From NCBI GenBank assembly GCA_015064185.1, contig SVSS01000005.1, forward strand, positions 1 through 64,000: a stretch of DNA of 64,000 nt. Direction: 5' to 3'. How positions within the stretch are numbered: the first letter of the stretch is position 1; each line of letters opens with the position of its first letter. The stretch comes from Oscillospiraceae bacterium (lineage in GTDB: Bacteria > Bacillota > Clostridia > Oscillospirales > CAG-272). The notes beneath the pieces were generated by a model, which had not been told where the DNA came from, searched no databases, and worked only from the letters and a program-made list of their open reading frames with translations. Shown one piece after another: positions 46,815 to 56,182 of this stretch. Position numbers and translations under genes: made by a program.

Positions 46815-48128
46815 ATGAAATTTTTAAATTTGAGCAAAAAAAGAAGAGTGTTGGCGTTTTCGCTTTGCGGTGTGCTTTGCGCAGGCGCATTGGTCGGTGC
46901 ATGGGCACTGTGGGGGAAACGGGAGCCCGAAAGCCTTGTGGTAAGTGCGGGACTGCAGCATTTTGCGGATGATGCGTATCTTGCAGCCTCTGCGGTATCG
47001 GGGCAGCCCGTAACCTTTACGGCCGAGTGGTTTGACGGCACGCTTGGTGGCGGCACGGTGGAGCGCGTGACGATCACGACGCTCCCCCCTGTTACCGAGG
47101 GGGTGCTTAAGCTTGGCTACGGTGAGGTGTCGGTAGGGCAGAGCATTCCGCGCGAAACGCTGTCTTATTTGTGCTTTACCCCCAATGACGGGGTGAAAAG
47201 CAGCAGCTTTTCCTTTGTGCCGGAGAGTGTGGACGGTGCCGCGGGCTATGCGCTAACCTGCCATATGACGGTAACCGATACCGTGAATTGCTGTCCCGGC
47301 GGCACGAAAAGCGCCACGGCGGTTTCCACGCACGAAACGCTCGCGCTTTCGGGTGTGCTGACGGCAAAGGACCCCGAGGGGGATGCCTTGACCTTTGAAA
47401 TTTGTGATTACCCCAAAAACGGTACAATTACACTCGATAGTGCCACAGGCGCGTTTACCTATACACCGCAGGACGGTTATTACGGTAGCGATGCGTTTAC
47501 CTGGCGCGTGCAGGATCAAAACGGTGCGTTTGCACCCGAGGCGGTGGTAAACATTACGGTGCGTGAGCTTGTAACGGATCACACCTTTACCGATATGCAA
47601 GGCAACGCCAATCACACGCACGCTTTGCGTGTGAGTGAAAAAGGGCTGCTTGGCGGAGAGGAGATCGGCGGAAAGCATTATTTTCATCCGCATAAAGCAC
47701 TTACCCGTGCTGCGTTTGTGACGATACTGCTTGATGCCGCTGAAATAAAAGTACCCGAAGCCACCGCCACGGGATATGCAGATGATGCGGATATCCCCGC
47801 ACCCATGAAGGGTGCGATCAAATATGCAAAAGACCAAGGTTGGCTTGGCGAAGCGGAGAATTTCCGCCCAAACGATGCCATTACCCGCGCTGAGGCTGCC
47901 GAGATCGCGGCAAAGGTTTTGTCGCTCTCAGCACCCGGATACCATGAAACGGTACAGGATTTTGATGCCATTCCCGTTGATATGGCGGATGCGTTGTACG
48001 CCATTTATGAGGGCGGATATATCAGCACCATGGCAGACGGAACACTCTCACCTATGGGAGAACTGACGCGGGGCGATGCTGCAAAATTCTTTGCTAAGAT
48101 CCTTGACGGCAAAAATACGGATGAATGA
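46815..48128 (+). CDS. Cadherin-like/Ig-like repeat protein with SLH domains
   Basis: LTAKDPEGDALTFEICDYPKNGTITLDSATGAFTYTPQDGYYGSDAFTWRVQD; C-terminal FTDM/ALTRAAFVTIL and ITRAEAAEIAAK SLH motifs. Confidence 0.8.
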   Translation: MKFLNLSKKRRVLAFSLCGVLCAGALVGAWALWGKREPESLVVSAGLQHFADDAYLAASAVSGQPVTFTAEWFDGTLGGGTVERVTITTLPPVTEGVLKLGYGEVSVGQSIPRETLSYLCFTPNDGVKSSSFSFVPESVDGAAGYALTCHMTVTDTVNCCPGGTKSATAVSTHETLALSGVLTAKDPEGDALTFEICDYPKNGTITLDSATGAFTYTPQDGYYGSDAFTWRVQDQNGAFAPEAVVNITVRELVTDHTFTDMQGNANHTHALRVSEKGLLGGEEIGGKHYFHPHKALTRAAFVTILLDAAEIKVPEATATGYADDADIPAPMKGAIKYAKDQGWLGEAENFRPNDAITRAEAAEIAAKVLSLSAPGYHETVQDFDAIPVDMADALYAIYEGGYISTMADGTLSPMGELTRGDAAKFFAKILDGKNTDE

Positions 48129-48273
48129 TCACAAAAGGAGCCGATGCGGAAGCAAAGGCTCCTTTTCTTTGACATAAAAGATCAAAATACAAATATTCTA
48201 AAATATCTATTGCTTTTTTGGTGTGTTTGCGCTATAATCAAAGGCAGTTGTTTTTTAAGGAGTATTTAGACAG

Positions 48274-48993
48274 ATGAGAGAAACAATTGATATGACAAGA
48301 AAAGAACTGGCGGTTTTCTTCCTTATGGCGGTGCTGTCGGGCTTTATGATCGGCATTGGCGGCACGGCATCGTTACTTGCAAACAGTCTGCTTGGCAATT
48401 GGGGGCGTCTGATCGGCGCGATCCTTTTTTCGCTTGGTATTTATGCTATCGTAACCTATGGCATGAAGCTGTTTACGGGTATGGTAGCAGATATTCCCAA
48501 AATGGGTATGAAGAGCATGTGGCGCTTGCCTCTTTGCTTTTTCGGCAATATCATCGGCGTGGCGATCGTTGCGGTGCTGGTGTATAACTCTCCCCTTGCC
48601 ACGCCCGTGGTGGCAAAGGGCAGTGCAACCGTTGCGGCAAAGCTGGCGCAGGAGAGCTGGGCATTAAAATCCTTTTGCTCCGCAATCCTTTGCGGCTGGC
48701 TCATTACCCTTTCTGTTTGGGCATCGAAATATGCACCCAAGAAGAATTTAAGCGCTTCTATTGAGGTCATTTTCCCTGTGGTCGTGTTCGCGTTTTGCGG
48801 CTTTGATCACTCGGTTGCCAATATGCTGTATTTCTATTTCTTAGGTGAGGTTTCCTGGCGCGTTGTTGGGTATATCGTGATGAGTGTGCTTGGCAACATC
48901 GTGGGCGGTGTGCTGCTGCCGCTTGTCATCCTTCTTAAGGAAAGAGCAAAAGTGGAGCGCCTTGCTATGGCAGAAAAGGATAACGTAGCGTAA
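48274..48993 (+). CDS. Formate/nitrite transporter (FNT) family protein
   Basis: FNT-like six-TM protein; LMAVLSGFMIGIGGTASLLA, VFAFCGFDHSVANMLYF. Confidence 0.88.
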   Translation: MRETIDMTRKELAVFFLMAVLSGFMIGIGGTASLLANSLLGNWGRLIGAILFSLGIYAIVTYGMKLFTGMVADIPKMGMKSMWRLPLCFFGNIIGVAIVAVLVYNSPLATPVVAKGSATVAAKLAQESWALKSFCSAILCGWLITLSVWASKYAPKKNLSASIEVIFPVVVFAFCGFDHSVANMLYFYFLGEVSWRVVGYIVMSVLGNIVGGVLLPLVILLKERAKVERLAMAEKDNVA

Positions 48994-49067
48994 ACAGTAG
49001 CATAAAGAGAAGCCCCCCGTGCGGCATTTGCCGCACGGGGGGCTTTGTCTTTGCAAGAATGCACTTC

Positions 49068-49607
49068 TTAGCCTTTGTTATGCATCCAATAATTGTACTT
49101 TTTCTTGCGGTAGATCAAGAGAAAAATAATGTACACAAGGCAATCACTCACGGCACTTAACAGGTAACCCACAAAAGGGATCTTGATGAAATTAGCGAAC
49201 AAGCACATCGGAGCAAAGAAGAAGGCGGGAAACGAAACAATGGTTTTCTTTTCAAACACCAAACGATCAAATGTGTTCAGTACAAAACAGATCAAAACGA
49301 TCGCAGCAACACAAATAAGCGCCTTAGCTTCACGTTTTATTATCAGCTTGAGATCATCTACAAGTGAAGTGTATTTTTTGTCCTTATAATCGGACATCAC
49401 CTCATCTTCACCAACGGATTTTCTGATTTTTGATGTGTACAGTAGGAAAAAACCAAAAGCAACTGTTGTCATGAATGCAATCAAAAACAATTTTAATGTG
49501 GGATTTTCAAGTTCGCTTAAAATTGCTCCCCATATGGCATATAGCGCTATGTATGCTACTAATGTAATGACCGATGCAAGCGTGATATTCCATAACGTTC
49601 GTTTCAT
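49068..49607 (-). CDS. Membrane protein, unknown function
   Basis: Four hydrophobic segments. Confidence 0.5.
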   Translation of the reverse strand: MKRTLWNITLASVITLVAYIALYAIWGAILSELENPTLKLFLIAFMTTVAFGFFLLYTSKIRKSVGEDEVMSDYKDKKYTSLVDDLKLIIKREAKALICVAAIVLICFVLNTFDRLVFEKKTIVSFPAFFFAPMCLFANFIKIPFVGYLLSAVSDCLVYIIFLLIYRKKKYNYWMHNKG

Positions 49608-49700
49608 AAAAGCCTCCCCAAGTTTACTTAGTATTATTATACCATAAATTAGGTAACTGTAAAGGAGATTTGATTGAACTGTTGGTTGAATGAATTGTCT

Positions 49701-49918
49701 TGGCAGGATTCGCCCCGCTTTCTGCGGCGTTGCCGCAGACGCTTAAAGAATGCCTTGATGCCTAAACGGCATCATTTCGCAGGGCGAAAATCGGCATTCT
49801 TTCCCGCCGCACCATAGCTTGTTTGATTTTTGCAACATGCGTGGCGGCGGAGATTCGGATCCGCGCCATCCCAGCCGACAATCAAAAAAGCCACCCGAAT
49901 GGGTGGCTTGATTGTTGG
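49701..49918. repeat. tRNA-associated structured element at tRNA-Gln(TTG)
   Basis: TGGCAGGATTCG at 49701-49712 and 49925-49936 (224-bp offset); 10-bp perfect stem AAAGAATGCC/GGCATTCTTT (49745-49754/49793-49802), inner GATGCC/GGCATC hairpin. Confidence 0.8.
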
Positions 49919-49928
49919 CTGGGATGGC
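49865..49928. terminator. Terminator hairpin extended by inverted copy of tRNA-Gln(TTG) 3' end
   Basis: GCCATCCCAGCCGACAATCAAAAAAGCCACCC / GGGTGGCTTGATTGTTGGCTGGGATGGC. Confidence 0.87.
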
Positions 49929-49990
49929 AGGATTCGAACCTACGAATACCAGAGTCAAAGTCTGGTGCCTTACCGCTTGGCGACATCCCA
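49919..49990 (-). tRNA. tRNA-Gln(TTG)
   Basis: TGGGATGTCGCCAAGCGGTAAGGCACCAGACTTTGACTCTGGTATTCGTAGGTTCGAATCCTGCCATCCCAG; CCA encoded at 49916-49918. Confidence 0.93.
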
Positions 49991-50076
49991 TTGTTTTGAA
50001 TACGCCATACATTATACCATTTGCAGATAAGGCTGTCAAGAGCAAATTTACAGAATTTGGAGTAATTTTTGGGGTT

Positions 50077-50529
50077 TCACGCGGCAAAAAGGGTACAGAT
50101 CCAATAAATGATGCCGTAAAGCGTGCCCGCGGCTGTACCGTAAAGCAGCACGGGGCCCGCTACGGTAAAGATCTTGGCGCCAACGCCAAGCACAAACCCC
50201 TCTGAGCGAGCGTCGATGGCGGGGGAGGCAACGGCATTGGCAAAGCCTGTGATCGGCACAAGCGTGCCGCCGCCCGCCCGCTTGGCGATACGGTCAAACA
50301 GTCCAAGCCCCGTGAGTACAACGGCGATCAGCACCAAAATGATGGCAGTGGTGGTGCCAGCGTTTTCCACGGTCATACCACAAAGACGTGTAAAAATTTG
50401 ATTAAGTCCCTCGGCAAACAAGCAGATGCCGCCGCCCACCAAAAACGCCCACAGGCAGTTTTTTAGGATAGGCGAGCGAGGCGCGCGAGCCTCCACGTAT
50501 CTTGCGTAACTTTTTTTATCCATGTTCAT
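50077..50529 (-). CDS. spoVAC: Stage V sporulation protein AC-like
   Basis: RSPILKNCLWAFLVGGGICLFAEGLNQ...GGGTLVPITGFANAVASPAIDARSEGFVLGVGAKIF. Confidence 0.88.
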   Translation of the reverse strand: MNMDKKSYARYVEARAPRSPILKNCLWAFLVGGGICLFAEGLNQIFTRLCGMTVENAGTTTAIILVLIAVVLTGLGLFDRIAKRAGGGTLVPITGFANAVASPAIDARSEGFVLGVGAKIFTVAGPVLLYGTAAGTLYGIIYWICTLFAA

Positions 50530-50676
50530 AGCATCATCTCCCGTTTTTCTTTTAGTTTTTCCTAATACCTGTCATTTTATCCTTCGCCTGCCATGAATTT
50601 CTCAAAAAATGCTTTACATTTTTGCAGGAATGCGCTATACTGTATAAAGAGAATAATCCGAAAGGCAGGTATTGAT

Positions 50677-51021
50677 ATGTCCGTATTTAACCGTTTTTGC
50701 GCAAAGGCGCGCGGCGTTGCTCAAAAGGTTACAGACAAGGCAGAGAATTTGGTTGAGAGCGCTTCGAGATCGATGAAGATCAAGTCGCTTGAGATCAGGA
50801 TCGATGAGCAATATGAGAGCCTTGGGCGTCTTATCTACCGAGATCTTCACGTTGATGAGGATCTTGAGGATGAAAAGCTTGAGATCATTGCTGCCATTGA
50901 TGCACTTTATGATGAGCTTGCTGTTTTGAAGGGCGAAAAGGAGCCCCAAGAGGAAGTAAGCGAGGAAAACGTGACTGCTGAGGAATGTGACTGCGCGGAG
51001 CCCGAAGTCGACGCGGAGTGA
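50677..51021 (+). CDS. Small coiled-coil protein, unknown function
   Basis: Helical, acidic C-terminus; start trimmed to MSVFNRFCAKARG. Confidence 0.55.
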   Translation: MSVFNRFCAKARGVAQKVTDKAENLVESASRSMKIKSLEIRIDEQYESLGRLIYRDLHVDEDLEDEKLEIIAAIDALYDELAVLKGEKEPQEEVSEENVTAEECDCAEPEVDAE

Positions 51022-51066
51022 TCGAAGAGCTGTAAAAGCCGCGCCTTGGCGCGGCTTTTTGCTTTT

Positions 51067-51345
51067 TTATTTCGTAACTGCGGCGGTGAACTTCTGCTTA
51101 GTTTGATTCACCTTGGTATCCTCTGCCTTTGTCACGGGATACCAGCCGCGCGACTGCATCTCGTTGAAAATGGTTTGCTGCATGCTGTGGGTATCCGTTA
51201 AAAGTGATGAGAAGCAACGCACCATTTCGGGTGTAGCGCTTTCAAGGAGAAAGGAATTGTAATTTCCTGCAAGGAATTTTTCTGCAGATAAAAGGTCGGT
51301 GATCTGTTCCTTCTCGGGGAAGGTGTTGTTTTGTGTGCCGTTCAT
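51067..51345 (-). CDS. CotF-like spore coat protein
   Basis: ITDLLSAEKFLAGNYNSFLLESATPEMVRCFSSLLTDTHSMQQTIFNEMQSRGWYPV. Confidence 0.75.
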   Translation of the reverse strand: MNGTQNNTFPEKEQITDLLSAEKFLAGNYNSFLLESATPEMVRCFSSLLTDTHSMQQTIFNEMQSRGWYPVTKAEDTKVNQTKQKFTAAVTK

Positions 51346-51357
51346 GCTTGTTCTCCT

Positions 51358-51543
51358 TTATTTTAAATTGCCGTACAGCTCATCAAGGTGTCTTTGGTGG
51401 TGCTGTGCCATTTGCAGGTAGCAGTCTGAAAGTGCCTTATCGGTGGTGTTAGATGCCATATACGCGCATTTTTTGTGGAGGGTCTCTTCCATTGTCATCA
51501 GATCCCCGATGGCGGAGAGTTCTTTTTCGGTAATTTGAGCCAT
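51358..51543 (-). CDS. Small coat-associated protein
   Basis: 61-aa helical ORF next to the CotF-like gene. Confidence 0.5.
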   Translation of the reverse strand: MAQITEKELSAIGDLMTMEETLHKKCAYMASNTTDKALSDCYLQMAQHHQRHLDELYGNLK

Positions 51544-51623
51544 GTTTTGATCTCCTTATTTTGTGGTATACATATTGTTGCCGTAAGGAGAAATTTTATG
51601 CGTACAGTGTAAGGAGAATTTAT

Positions 51624-52484
51624 ATGAATAAAAGGAAAAAGAGGGCTTCCCGTTGGCAGCCGATCTGGATGCAGATCAAGCAGGATAAAAGGGCATATAC
51701 GGTATATGTGCTGCTGTCGATCGCAATTTTATCGGTAATTGTGAGAAGCGCATTTCTTGGCAGATGGGAGAATGTGTTCACGGGCGTGCTGGCCTCTGTG
51801 CTTTTGCTGATCCCACCCGTTATAGAGCGCAGCTTTCATGTGGAATTGCCCACTACGCTCGAGATCCTTACCTACGTATTTGTGTTTTGTGCGGAGATCC
51901 TCGGCGAGATCGGTAATTTTTACGTGCATTTTCCGTTTTGGGATACCATGCTGCACACCTTTAACGGCTTTATGTTTGCGGCATTTGGCTTTTGCTTGGT
52001 GGATATTTTCAATAAAACAAAGCGCTTTCGGTTTGAGTTATCCCCCATCTTTCTTACCCTTGTCGCCTTTTGCTTTTCCATGACGATTGGCGTTTTATGG
52101 GAGTTTTTTGAGTTCGGTGCCGATATGCTACTGCATACCGATATGCAAAAGGATACCTTTCAGACCGTGATCAACAGTGTGTCGCTGCCCAACGACCTTG
52201 GCGAGAAGGTCACGCATATAAAGGACATTGCCACTACCACCATTGTAACGCAGGGCGGTGAGATGATCACCGTGCAGGGATATCTGGATATCGGTCTTGC
52301 CGATACCGTAAAGGATCTGTTTGTGAATTTGATCGGCGCGATCGTTTTTAGTGTGATCGGATTCTTCTACGTGAAGCACCGCGGAAAGGGGCATATTGCC
52401 AATCAGTTTATTCCCGTGTTTAAGGGCGAGGGTGCCTTGACCGAGGATGTTGAGGTACCAAAGACACAAAAGGATGACAAGTAG
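51624..52484 (+). CDS. Multi-TM membrane protein, unknown function
   Basis: Hydrophobic segments; WDTMLHTFNGFMFAAFGFCLVDIF, GVLWEFFEFGADMLL. Confidence 0.6.
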   Translation: MNKRKKRASRWQPIWMQIKQDKRAYTVYVLLSIAILSVIVRSAFLGRWENVFTGVLASVLLLIPPVIERSFHVELPTTLEILTYVFVFCAEILGEIGNFYVHFPFWDTMLHTFNGFMFAAFGFCLVDIFNKTKRFRFELSPIFLTLVAFCFSMTIGVLWEFFEFGADMLLHTDMQKDTFQTVINSVSLPNDLGEKVTHIKDIATTTIVTQGGEMITVQGYLDIGLADTVKDLFVNLIGAIVFSVIGFFYVKHRGKGHIANQFIPVFKGEGALTEDVEVPKTQKDDK

Positions 52485-52487
52485 AGT

Positions 52488-53435
52488 ATGATCAAGGATT
52501 TTATCATTGGAGAGGGCGCACTGTCCGTTGACGGCGAGGTGCTGCCCGACGAGCGCTTGCAGGATAATCTTTATCTGCTGGATGCCAAGGGCATTATTAT
52601 TTCTTGCCGTGAGGCGCGGCCGCTTTTAAAAATGGGCGACGATTTTTTTGGCCAATTGGGCACGGATGCGGCTGAATTGAACGCGCTGATTCGCACGTTA
52701 GAGGCAGGTGAGGATACCATGTATCTCATGCAGTGCGGTCCCTTGCCGGTGCTGATGATACGCTACTTGTGGCGCGGAAACAGAACGCTGCTTGCCGTTA
52801 TTCCGCGAAAGGAATTGGCACAGCCTCTTCGCACGCCCGGTGCGTATGCGGAAATTCTTTTCCCGCGGGAGCTTGCCTTTTCGCCATTTTCCGCATCTAA
52901 AATAATGCCCGCTGATGAGCGGGTGTTCCGCGAGGCACAGGAGTGGATCGGTTCTTATCGGTGTATGCGCGCGGCGAATGAGGAGTACACTGTCGGGACG
53001 CTGGGCTTACGGCAGTTTTTGACACTCCGTACCGTAAGCATTGCAAAGCTGTGCGGCGTGCGTGCGCTTTACTATTACAGCGGTATAGGATATGTCACCG
53101 TGCAAAGGGTAAATTATCCGTTACTTATTGCCGATCTGGTTGCCGTTATGATGAGTGTAAGATGTGCGGCACGGGAGCAAACGGTATATCTTTCGATCGA
53201 GCGCGAGGGAGAGCGTGACCCTATGATCTATGCGCGCTTTTATCTTGATCAAGAGGTGCAGCCGCCCGAGCTTAATTGCTCTCGGCGACCGGCAAGCCTT
53301 AGCGGCGCGAAGCTTTCTTTGTTTGAGGATGCTGTGCAAAAGGGACTTTGGCATGTGCGCCTTCCTATTTGCATGCCCGAGCTTGAAGCAATGGAGCTGC
53401 GGGCAAGCTTGACGCTTAAAAAGTATTTGCCATAA
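52488..53435 (+). CDS. Hypothetical protein
   Basis: Continuous ORF immediately after the membrane protein; no recognised motif. Confidence 0.5.
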   Translation: MIKDFIIGEGALSVDGEVLPDERLQDNLYLLDAKGIIISCREARPLLKMGDDFFGQLGTDAAELNALIRTLEAGEDTMYLMQCGPLPVLMIRYLWRGNRTLLAVIPRKELAQPLRTPGAYAEILFPRELAFSPFSASKIMPADERVFREAQEWIGSYRCMRAANEEYTVGTLGLRQFLTLRTVSIAKLCGVRALYYYSGIGYVTVQRVNYPLLIADLVAVMMSVRCAAREQTVYLSIEREGERDPMIYARFYLDQEVQPPELNCSRRPASLSGAKLSLFEDAVQKGLWHVRLPICMPELEAMELRASLTLKKYLP

Positions 53436-53471
53436 AATTAATTTAAGGAAAAATAAATTTTAAAAAAGGTA

Positions 53472-53500
53472 TTGACAAACCGCCGAAAAAGTGATATGAT
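53472..53500 (+). promoter_or_regulatory. sigma70-type promoter of the amino-acid ABC operon
   Basis: TTGACA, 17-nt spacer, TATGAT. Confidence 0.7.
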
Positions 53501-53561
53501 AAATGGGCTTTAGCATGGTAAAGTGATAAAGCGATAAAAGAGAAATAGGAGAATTTATATC

Positions 53562-54416
53562 ATGAAAAAGATTTTGGCACTTGTGCTCGCAGTTTTGATG
53601 GTGGCAACTTGCGTTGTTTCTTTTGCTTCCTGCAGCAAGTATGAAATGAAATTTGGCAAGAGCTTTTCCCCCATTGACAGCCAGGTCAACGTATTGCTTC
53701 AGCTGAATTCTAAGATGATCGACGTTGGCGTAATGGATAGCGTTATGGCCGGCTACTACATGAGCCAGGATTCGAATTATGCAAGCAACTTGATGATCGT
53801 ACCCGATCTTGTGCTTGCTACCGAGCAGTACGGCATTGCCGCACGCAAGGGCAGCGCGTTTGCTAAGGCAATTAGCCTTGCGCTTGTTGATCTTGCCAAG
53901 GACGGCACCGTTGCAGAGATCGCAACCAAGTACGGTCTTCAAAATGAGATCTGCATCGACACGACATATACCTGTGATGAGCCCTCTGCCGAGGAGATGG
54001 CAGACTTTAATGCCATTATGGAGCGCGGTAAGTTTATTGTGGGTTACACCATCTTTGCGCCCATTGCATATGAGAAGGACGGCGAGCTGATTGGCTTTGA
54101 TATTGAACTTGCAAAGGCAGTTGCTGAATGGATGGATCTTGAGGTTGAGTTTAAGGTGATCAACTGGAACACCAAGGAGGCAGAGCTTTCGAGCGGTTCT
54201 ATCGACTGCATCTGGAACGGCATGACCATTACTCCCGAGCGTCAGGCTAACATGGCGGTTACCATTCCCTACATGAATAACAAGCAGGTTGCTGTTATCC
54301 GCAAGGCGGACGCTGAAAAGTATAAGACCACCGATGATATGGCTAAGGCTATTATCGGTGCCGAGGACGGTTCCGCAGGCATGAGCTGTGCTGTTGTTGA
54401 GGAGAAGGCTGAATGA
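53562..54416 (+). CDS. Amino-acid ABC transporter solute-binding lipoprotein, apparently circularly permuted
   Basis: Lipobox FASC; C-lobe-type motif (DSQVNVLLQLNSKMIDVGVMDSVMAGYY...YGIAARKGS...DGTVAEIATKYG) precedes N-lobe-type motif (FIVGYTIFAPIAYEKDGELIGFDIELAKAVAEWMDLEVEF...MTITPERQANMAVTIPYM). Confidence 0.8.
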   Translation: MKKILALVLAVLMVATCVVSFASCSKYEMKFGKSFSPIDSQVNVLLQLNSKMIDVGVMDSVMAGYYMSQDSNYASNLMIVPDLVLATEQYGIAARKGSAFAKAISLALVDLAKDGTVAEIATKYGLQNEICIDTTYTCDEPSAEEMADFNAIMERGKFIVGYTIFAPIAYEKDGELIGFDIELAKAVAEWMDLEVEFKVINWNTKEAELSSGSIDCIWNGMTITPERQANMAVTIPYMNNKQVAVIRKADAEKYKTTDDMAKAIIGAEDGSAGMSCAVVEEKAE

Positions 54417-55069
54417 CCTTTTGGCAGATCACAACCGAGCTGCTCGGCGGCTTTGTCTACACACTTGCCATATTCGGCATTACGCTGATCGCGGCCATAC
54501 CCTTAGGGCTTTTGGTCGCGCTCGGCTCAATGTCCCAATTTAAGCCTCTGAACGTTTTGTGCAGAGGCTTTGTCTGGGTTATAAGGGGTACGCCCTTGAT
54601 GCTTCAGATCATTGTGTTTGCGTATGGCCCCGGGCTTTGGCTCGGCATTCCCATCCGCACCATCCCGCAGCAGCTGTTGATGGTGTGCATTGCGTTTGCT
54701 ATTAACTATGCTTGCTATTTCTCGGAGATCTTCCGCGGTGGTATTGAGAGTATTTCTCAAGGGCAGTACGAGGCGGGGCAGGTGCTGGGTATGACCAAGC
54801 GGCAGATCTTTTTTAAGGTCGTGCTTTTGCAGGTCGTTAAGCGTATTATTCCGCCGATGTCAAATGAAATCATCACCCTTGTCAAGGATACTGCTTTGGC
54901 GAGCGTTGTTGTACACGTTGATCTTTTCACGATCGCCAAGCAGATCGTCAACGTTGAGGTTATTCTTTGGCCGCTCTTCTATGCGGGTCTGTTTTATCTT
55001 ATTTTCAACGGACTTCTCACAGTGCTTCTTGGCAAGCTGGAGAAAAAACTTGAGTATTTTAAGGTGTAA
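54413..55069 (+). CDS. Amino-acid ABC transporter permease
   Basis: HisM/GlnP-like; GFVWVIRGTPLMLQIIVFAYG, EIFRGGIESISQGQYEAGQVLGMTKRQ. Confidence 0.93.
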   Translation: MTFWQITTELLGGFVYTLAIFGITLIAAIPLGLLVALGSMSQFKPLNVLCRGFVWVIRGTPLMLQIIVFAYGPGLWLGIPIRTIPQQLLMVCIAFAINYACYFSEIFRGGIESISQGQYEAGQVLGMTKRQIFFKVVLLQVVKRIIPPMSNEIITLVKDTALASVVVHVDLFTIAKQIVNVEVILWPLFYAGLFYLIFNGLLTVLLGKLEKKLEYFKV

Positions 55070-55071
55070 GT

Positions 55072-55875
55072 ATGGCTTTTTTGGAAATTAAGAATATCAA
55101 AAAATCCTTTGGAAGTGCCAAGGTGCTCAAGGGTATTGACTTTGAGGTAGAAAAGGGAAAGGTTCTTGTCATTATCGGCTCGTCGGGTAGCGGTAAAACC
55201 ACGCTTCTTCGTTGCATCAACTTTCTTGAAACGCCCGATGAGGGTGAGATCTTGGTAGGGGGCGATCCTGTGCTGGATGCCGCCTCGCGAGAGGGGCGCT
55301 TGTCCGATGAGGAGCTGCGCCGCAGACGCCTGCATTTCGGACTTGTGTTTCAATCCTTTAATCTGTTTCCGCAGTATACAGCAAAGGGGAACCTTACCTT
55401 AGCTGCGACCTTGCAAGCCAAGGAGCGTTTAAAGGCAGGGGGGCTTCATAAAAACCGCCAGGCTGTTGCTGAGGAAATGCAGAAAATTTCGGACAAGGCT
55501 GATGCCATATTGGCGCGTATGGGGCTTGCTGAAAAGACAGATTTTTATCCTTGCCAGCTGTCGGGTGGACAGTGTCAGCGTGTGGCGATCGGCCGTGCCC
55601 TGATGCTTGATCCCGAGGTGCTTTGCTTTGATGAGCCTACCTCGGCACTTGACCCAGAGCTGACGGGAGAGGTGCTGCGTGTTATCAAATCTCTGAAGGA
55701 TCAAGAGCAGCGCACCATGATCATTGTAACGCACGAGATGGAGTTTGCGCGTAACGTTGCTGACCATGTGATCTTTATGGCGGATGGCATTATTGAGGAG
55801 GAGGGCACGCCCGAAGAGGTGTTTGGCAATCCCCAAAGCGAAAAGACTAAGGCGTTTCTTGCACACGACAAATAA
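55072..55875 (+). CDS. Amino-acid ABC transporter ATP-binding protein
   Basis: IIGSSGSGKTTLLRCINFLE, LSGGQCQRVAIGRAL, VLCFDEPTSALDPEL. Confidence 0.95.
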   Translation: MAFLEIKNIKKSFGSAKVLKGIDFEVEKGKVLVIIGSSGSGKTTLLRCINFLETPDEGEILVGGDPVLDAASREGRLSDEELRRRRLHFGLVFQSFNLFPQYTAKGNLTLAATLQAKERLKAGGLHKNRQAVAEEMQKISDKADAILARMGLAEKTDFYPCQLSGGQCQRVAIGRALMLDPEVLCFDEPTSALDPELTGEVLRVIKSLKDQEQRTMIIVTHEMEFARNVADHVIFMADGIIEEEGTPEEVFGNPQSEKTKAFLAHDK

Positions 55876-55883
55876 GAAAACAA

Positions 55884-55916
55884 GAAAAAAGCACCCCGTT
55901 CGGGGTGCTTTTTTGT
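55884..55916. terminator. Rho-independent terminator
   Basis: AAAAAAGCACCCCGTTCGGGGTGCTTTTTT. Confidence 0.85.
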
Positions 55917-56022
55917 GTTAGTGCCTTCAGGCACCCCCGCACGAAGTGCGAAACAGACAACCACCCGCTATGCGGGTGGGGAACAATGGGTTATACCCCT
56001 TTTGTATAGAGTGTATCGTTAC

Positions 56023-56182
56023 ATAAGGCTTCTCCTTGAGGAGAGGCTCCCGCGTAGCGGGTGGTGAGGTGTAGCCGCCATAGCGGCGTGTTCGAGTTTT
56101 GCAACGAGCCGCACAAACGCGCTTCGCGCTACACCTCATTCGTCAGCCTTCGGCTGCCACCTTCTCCTCAAGGAGAAGGCAT
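56023..56182. mobile_element. MITE-like imperfect palindromic element
   Basis: Left end AAGGCTTCTCCTTGAGGAGAGGCTCCCGCGTAGCGGGTGGTGAGGTGTAG mirrors right end CTACACCTCATTCGTCAGCCTTCGGCTGCCACCTTCTCCTCAAGGAGAAGGC. Confidence 0.75.
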
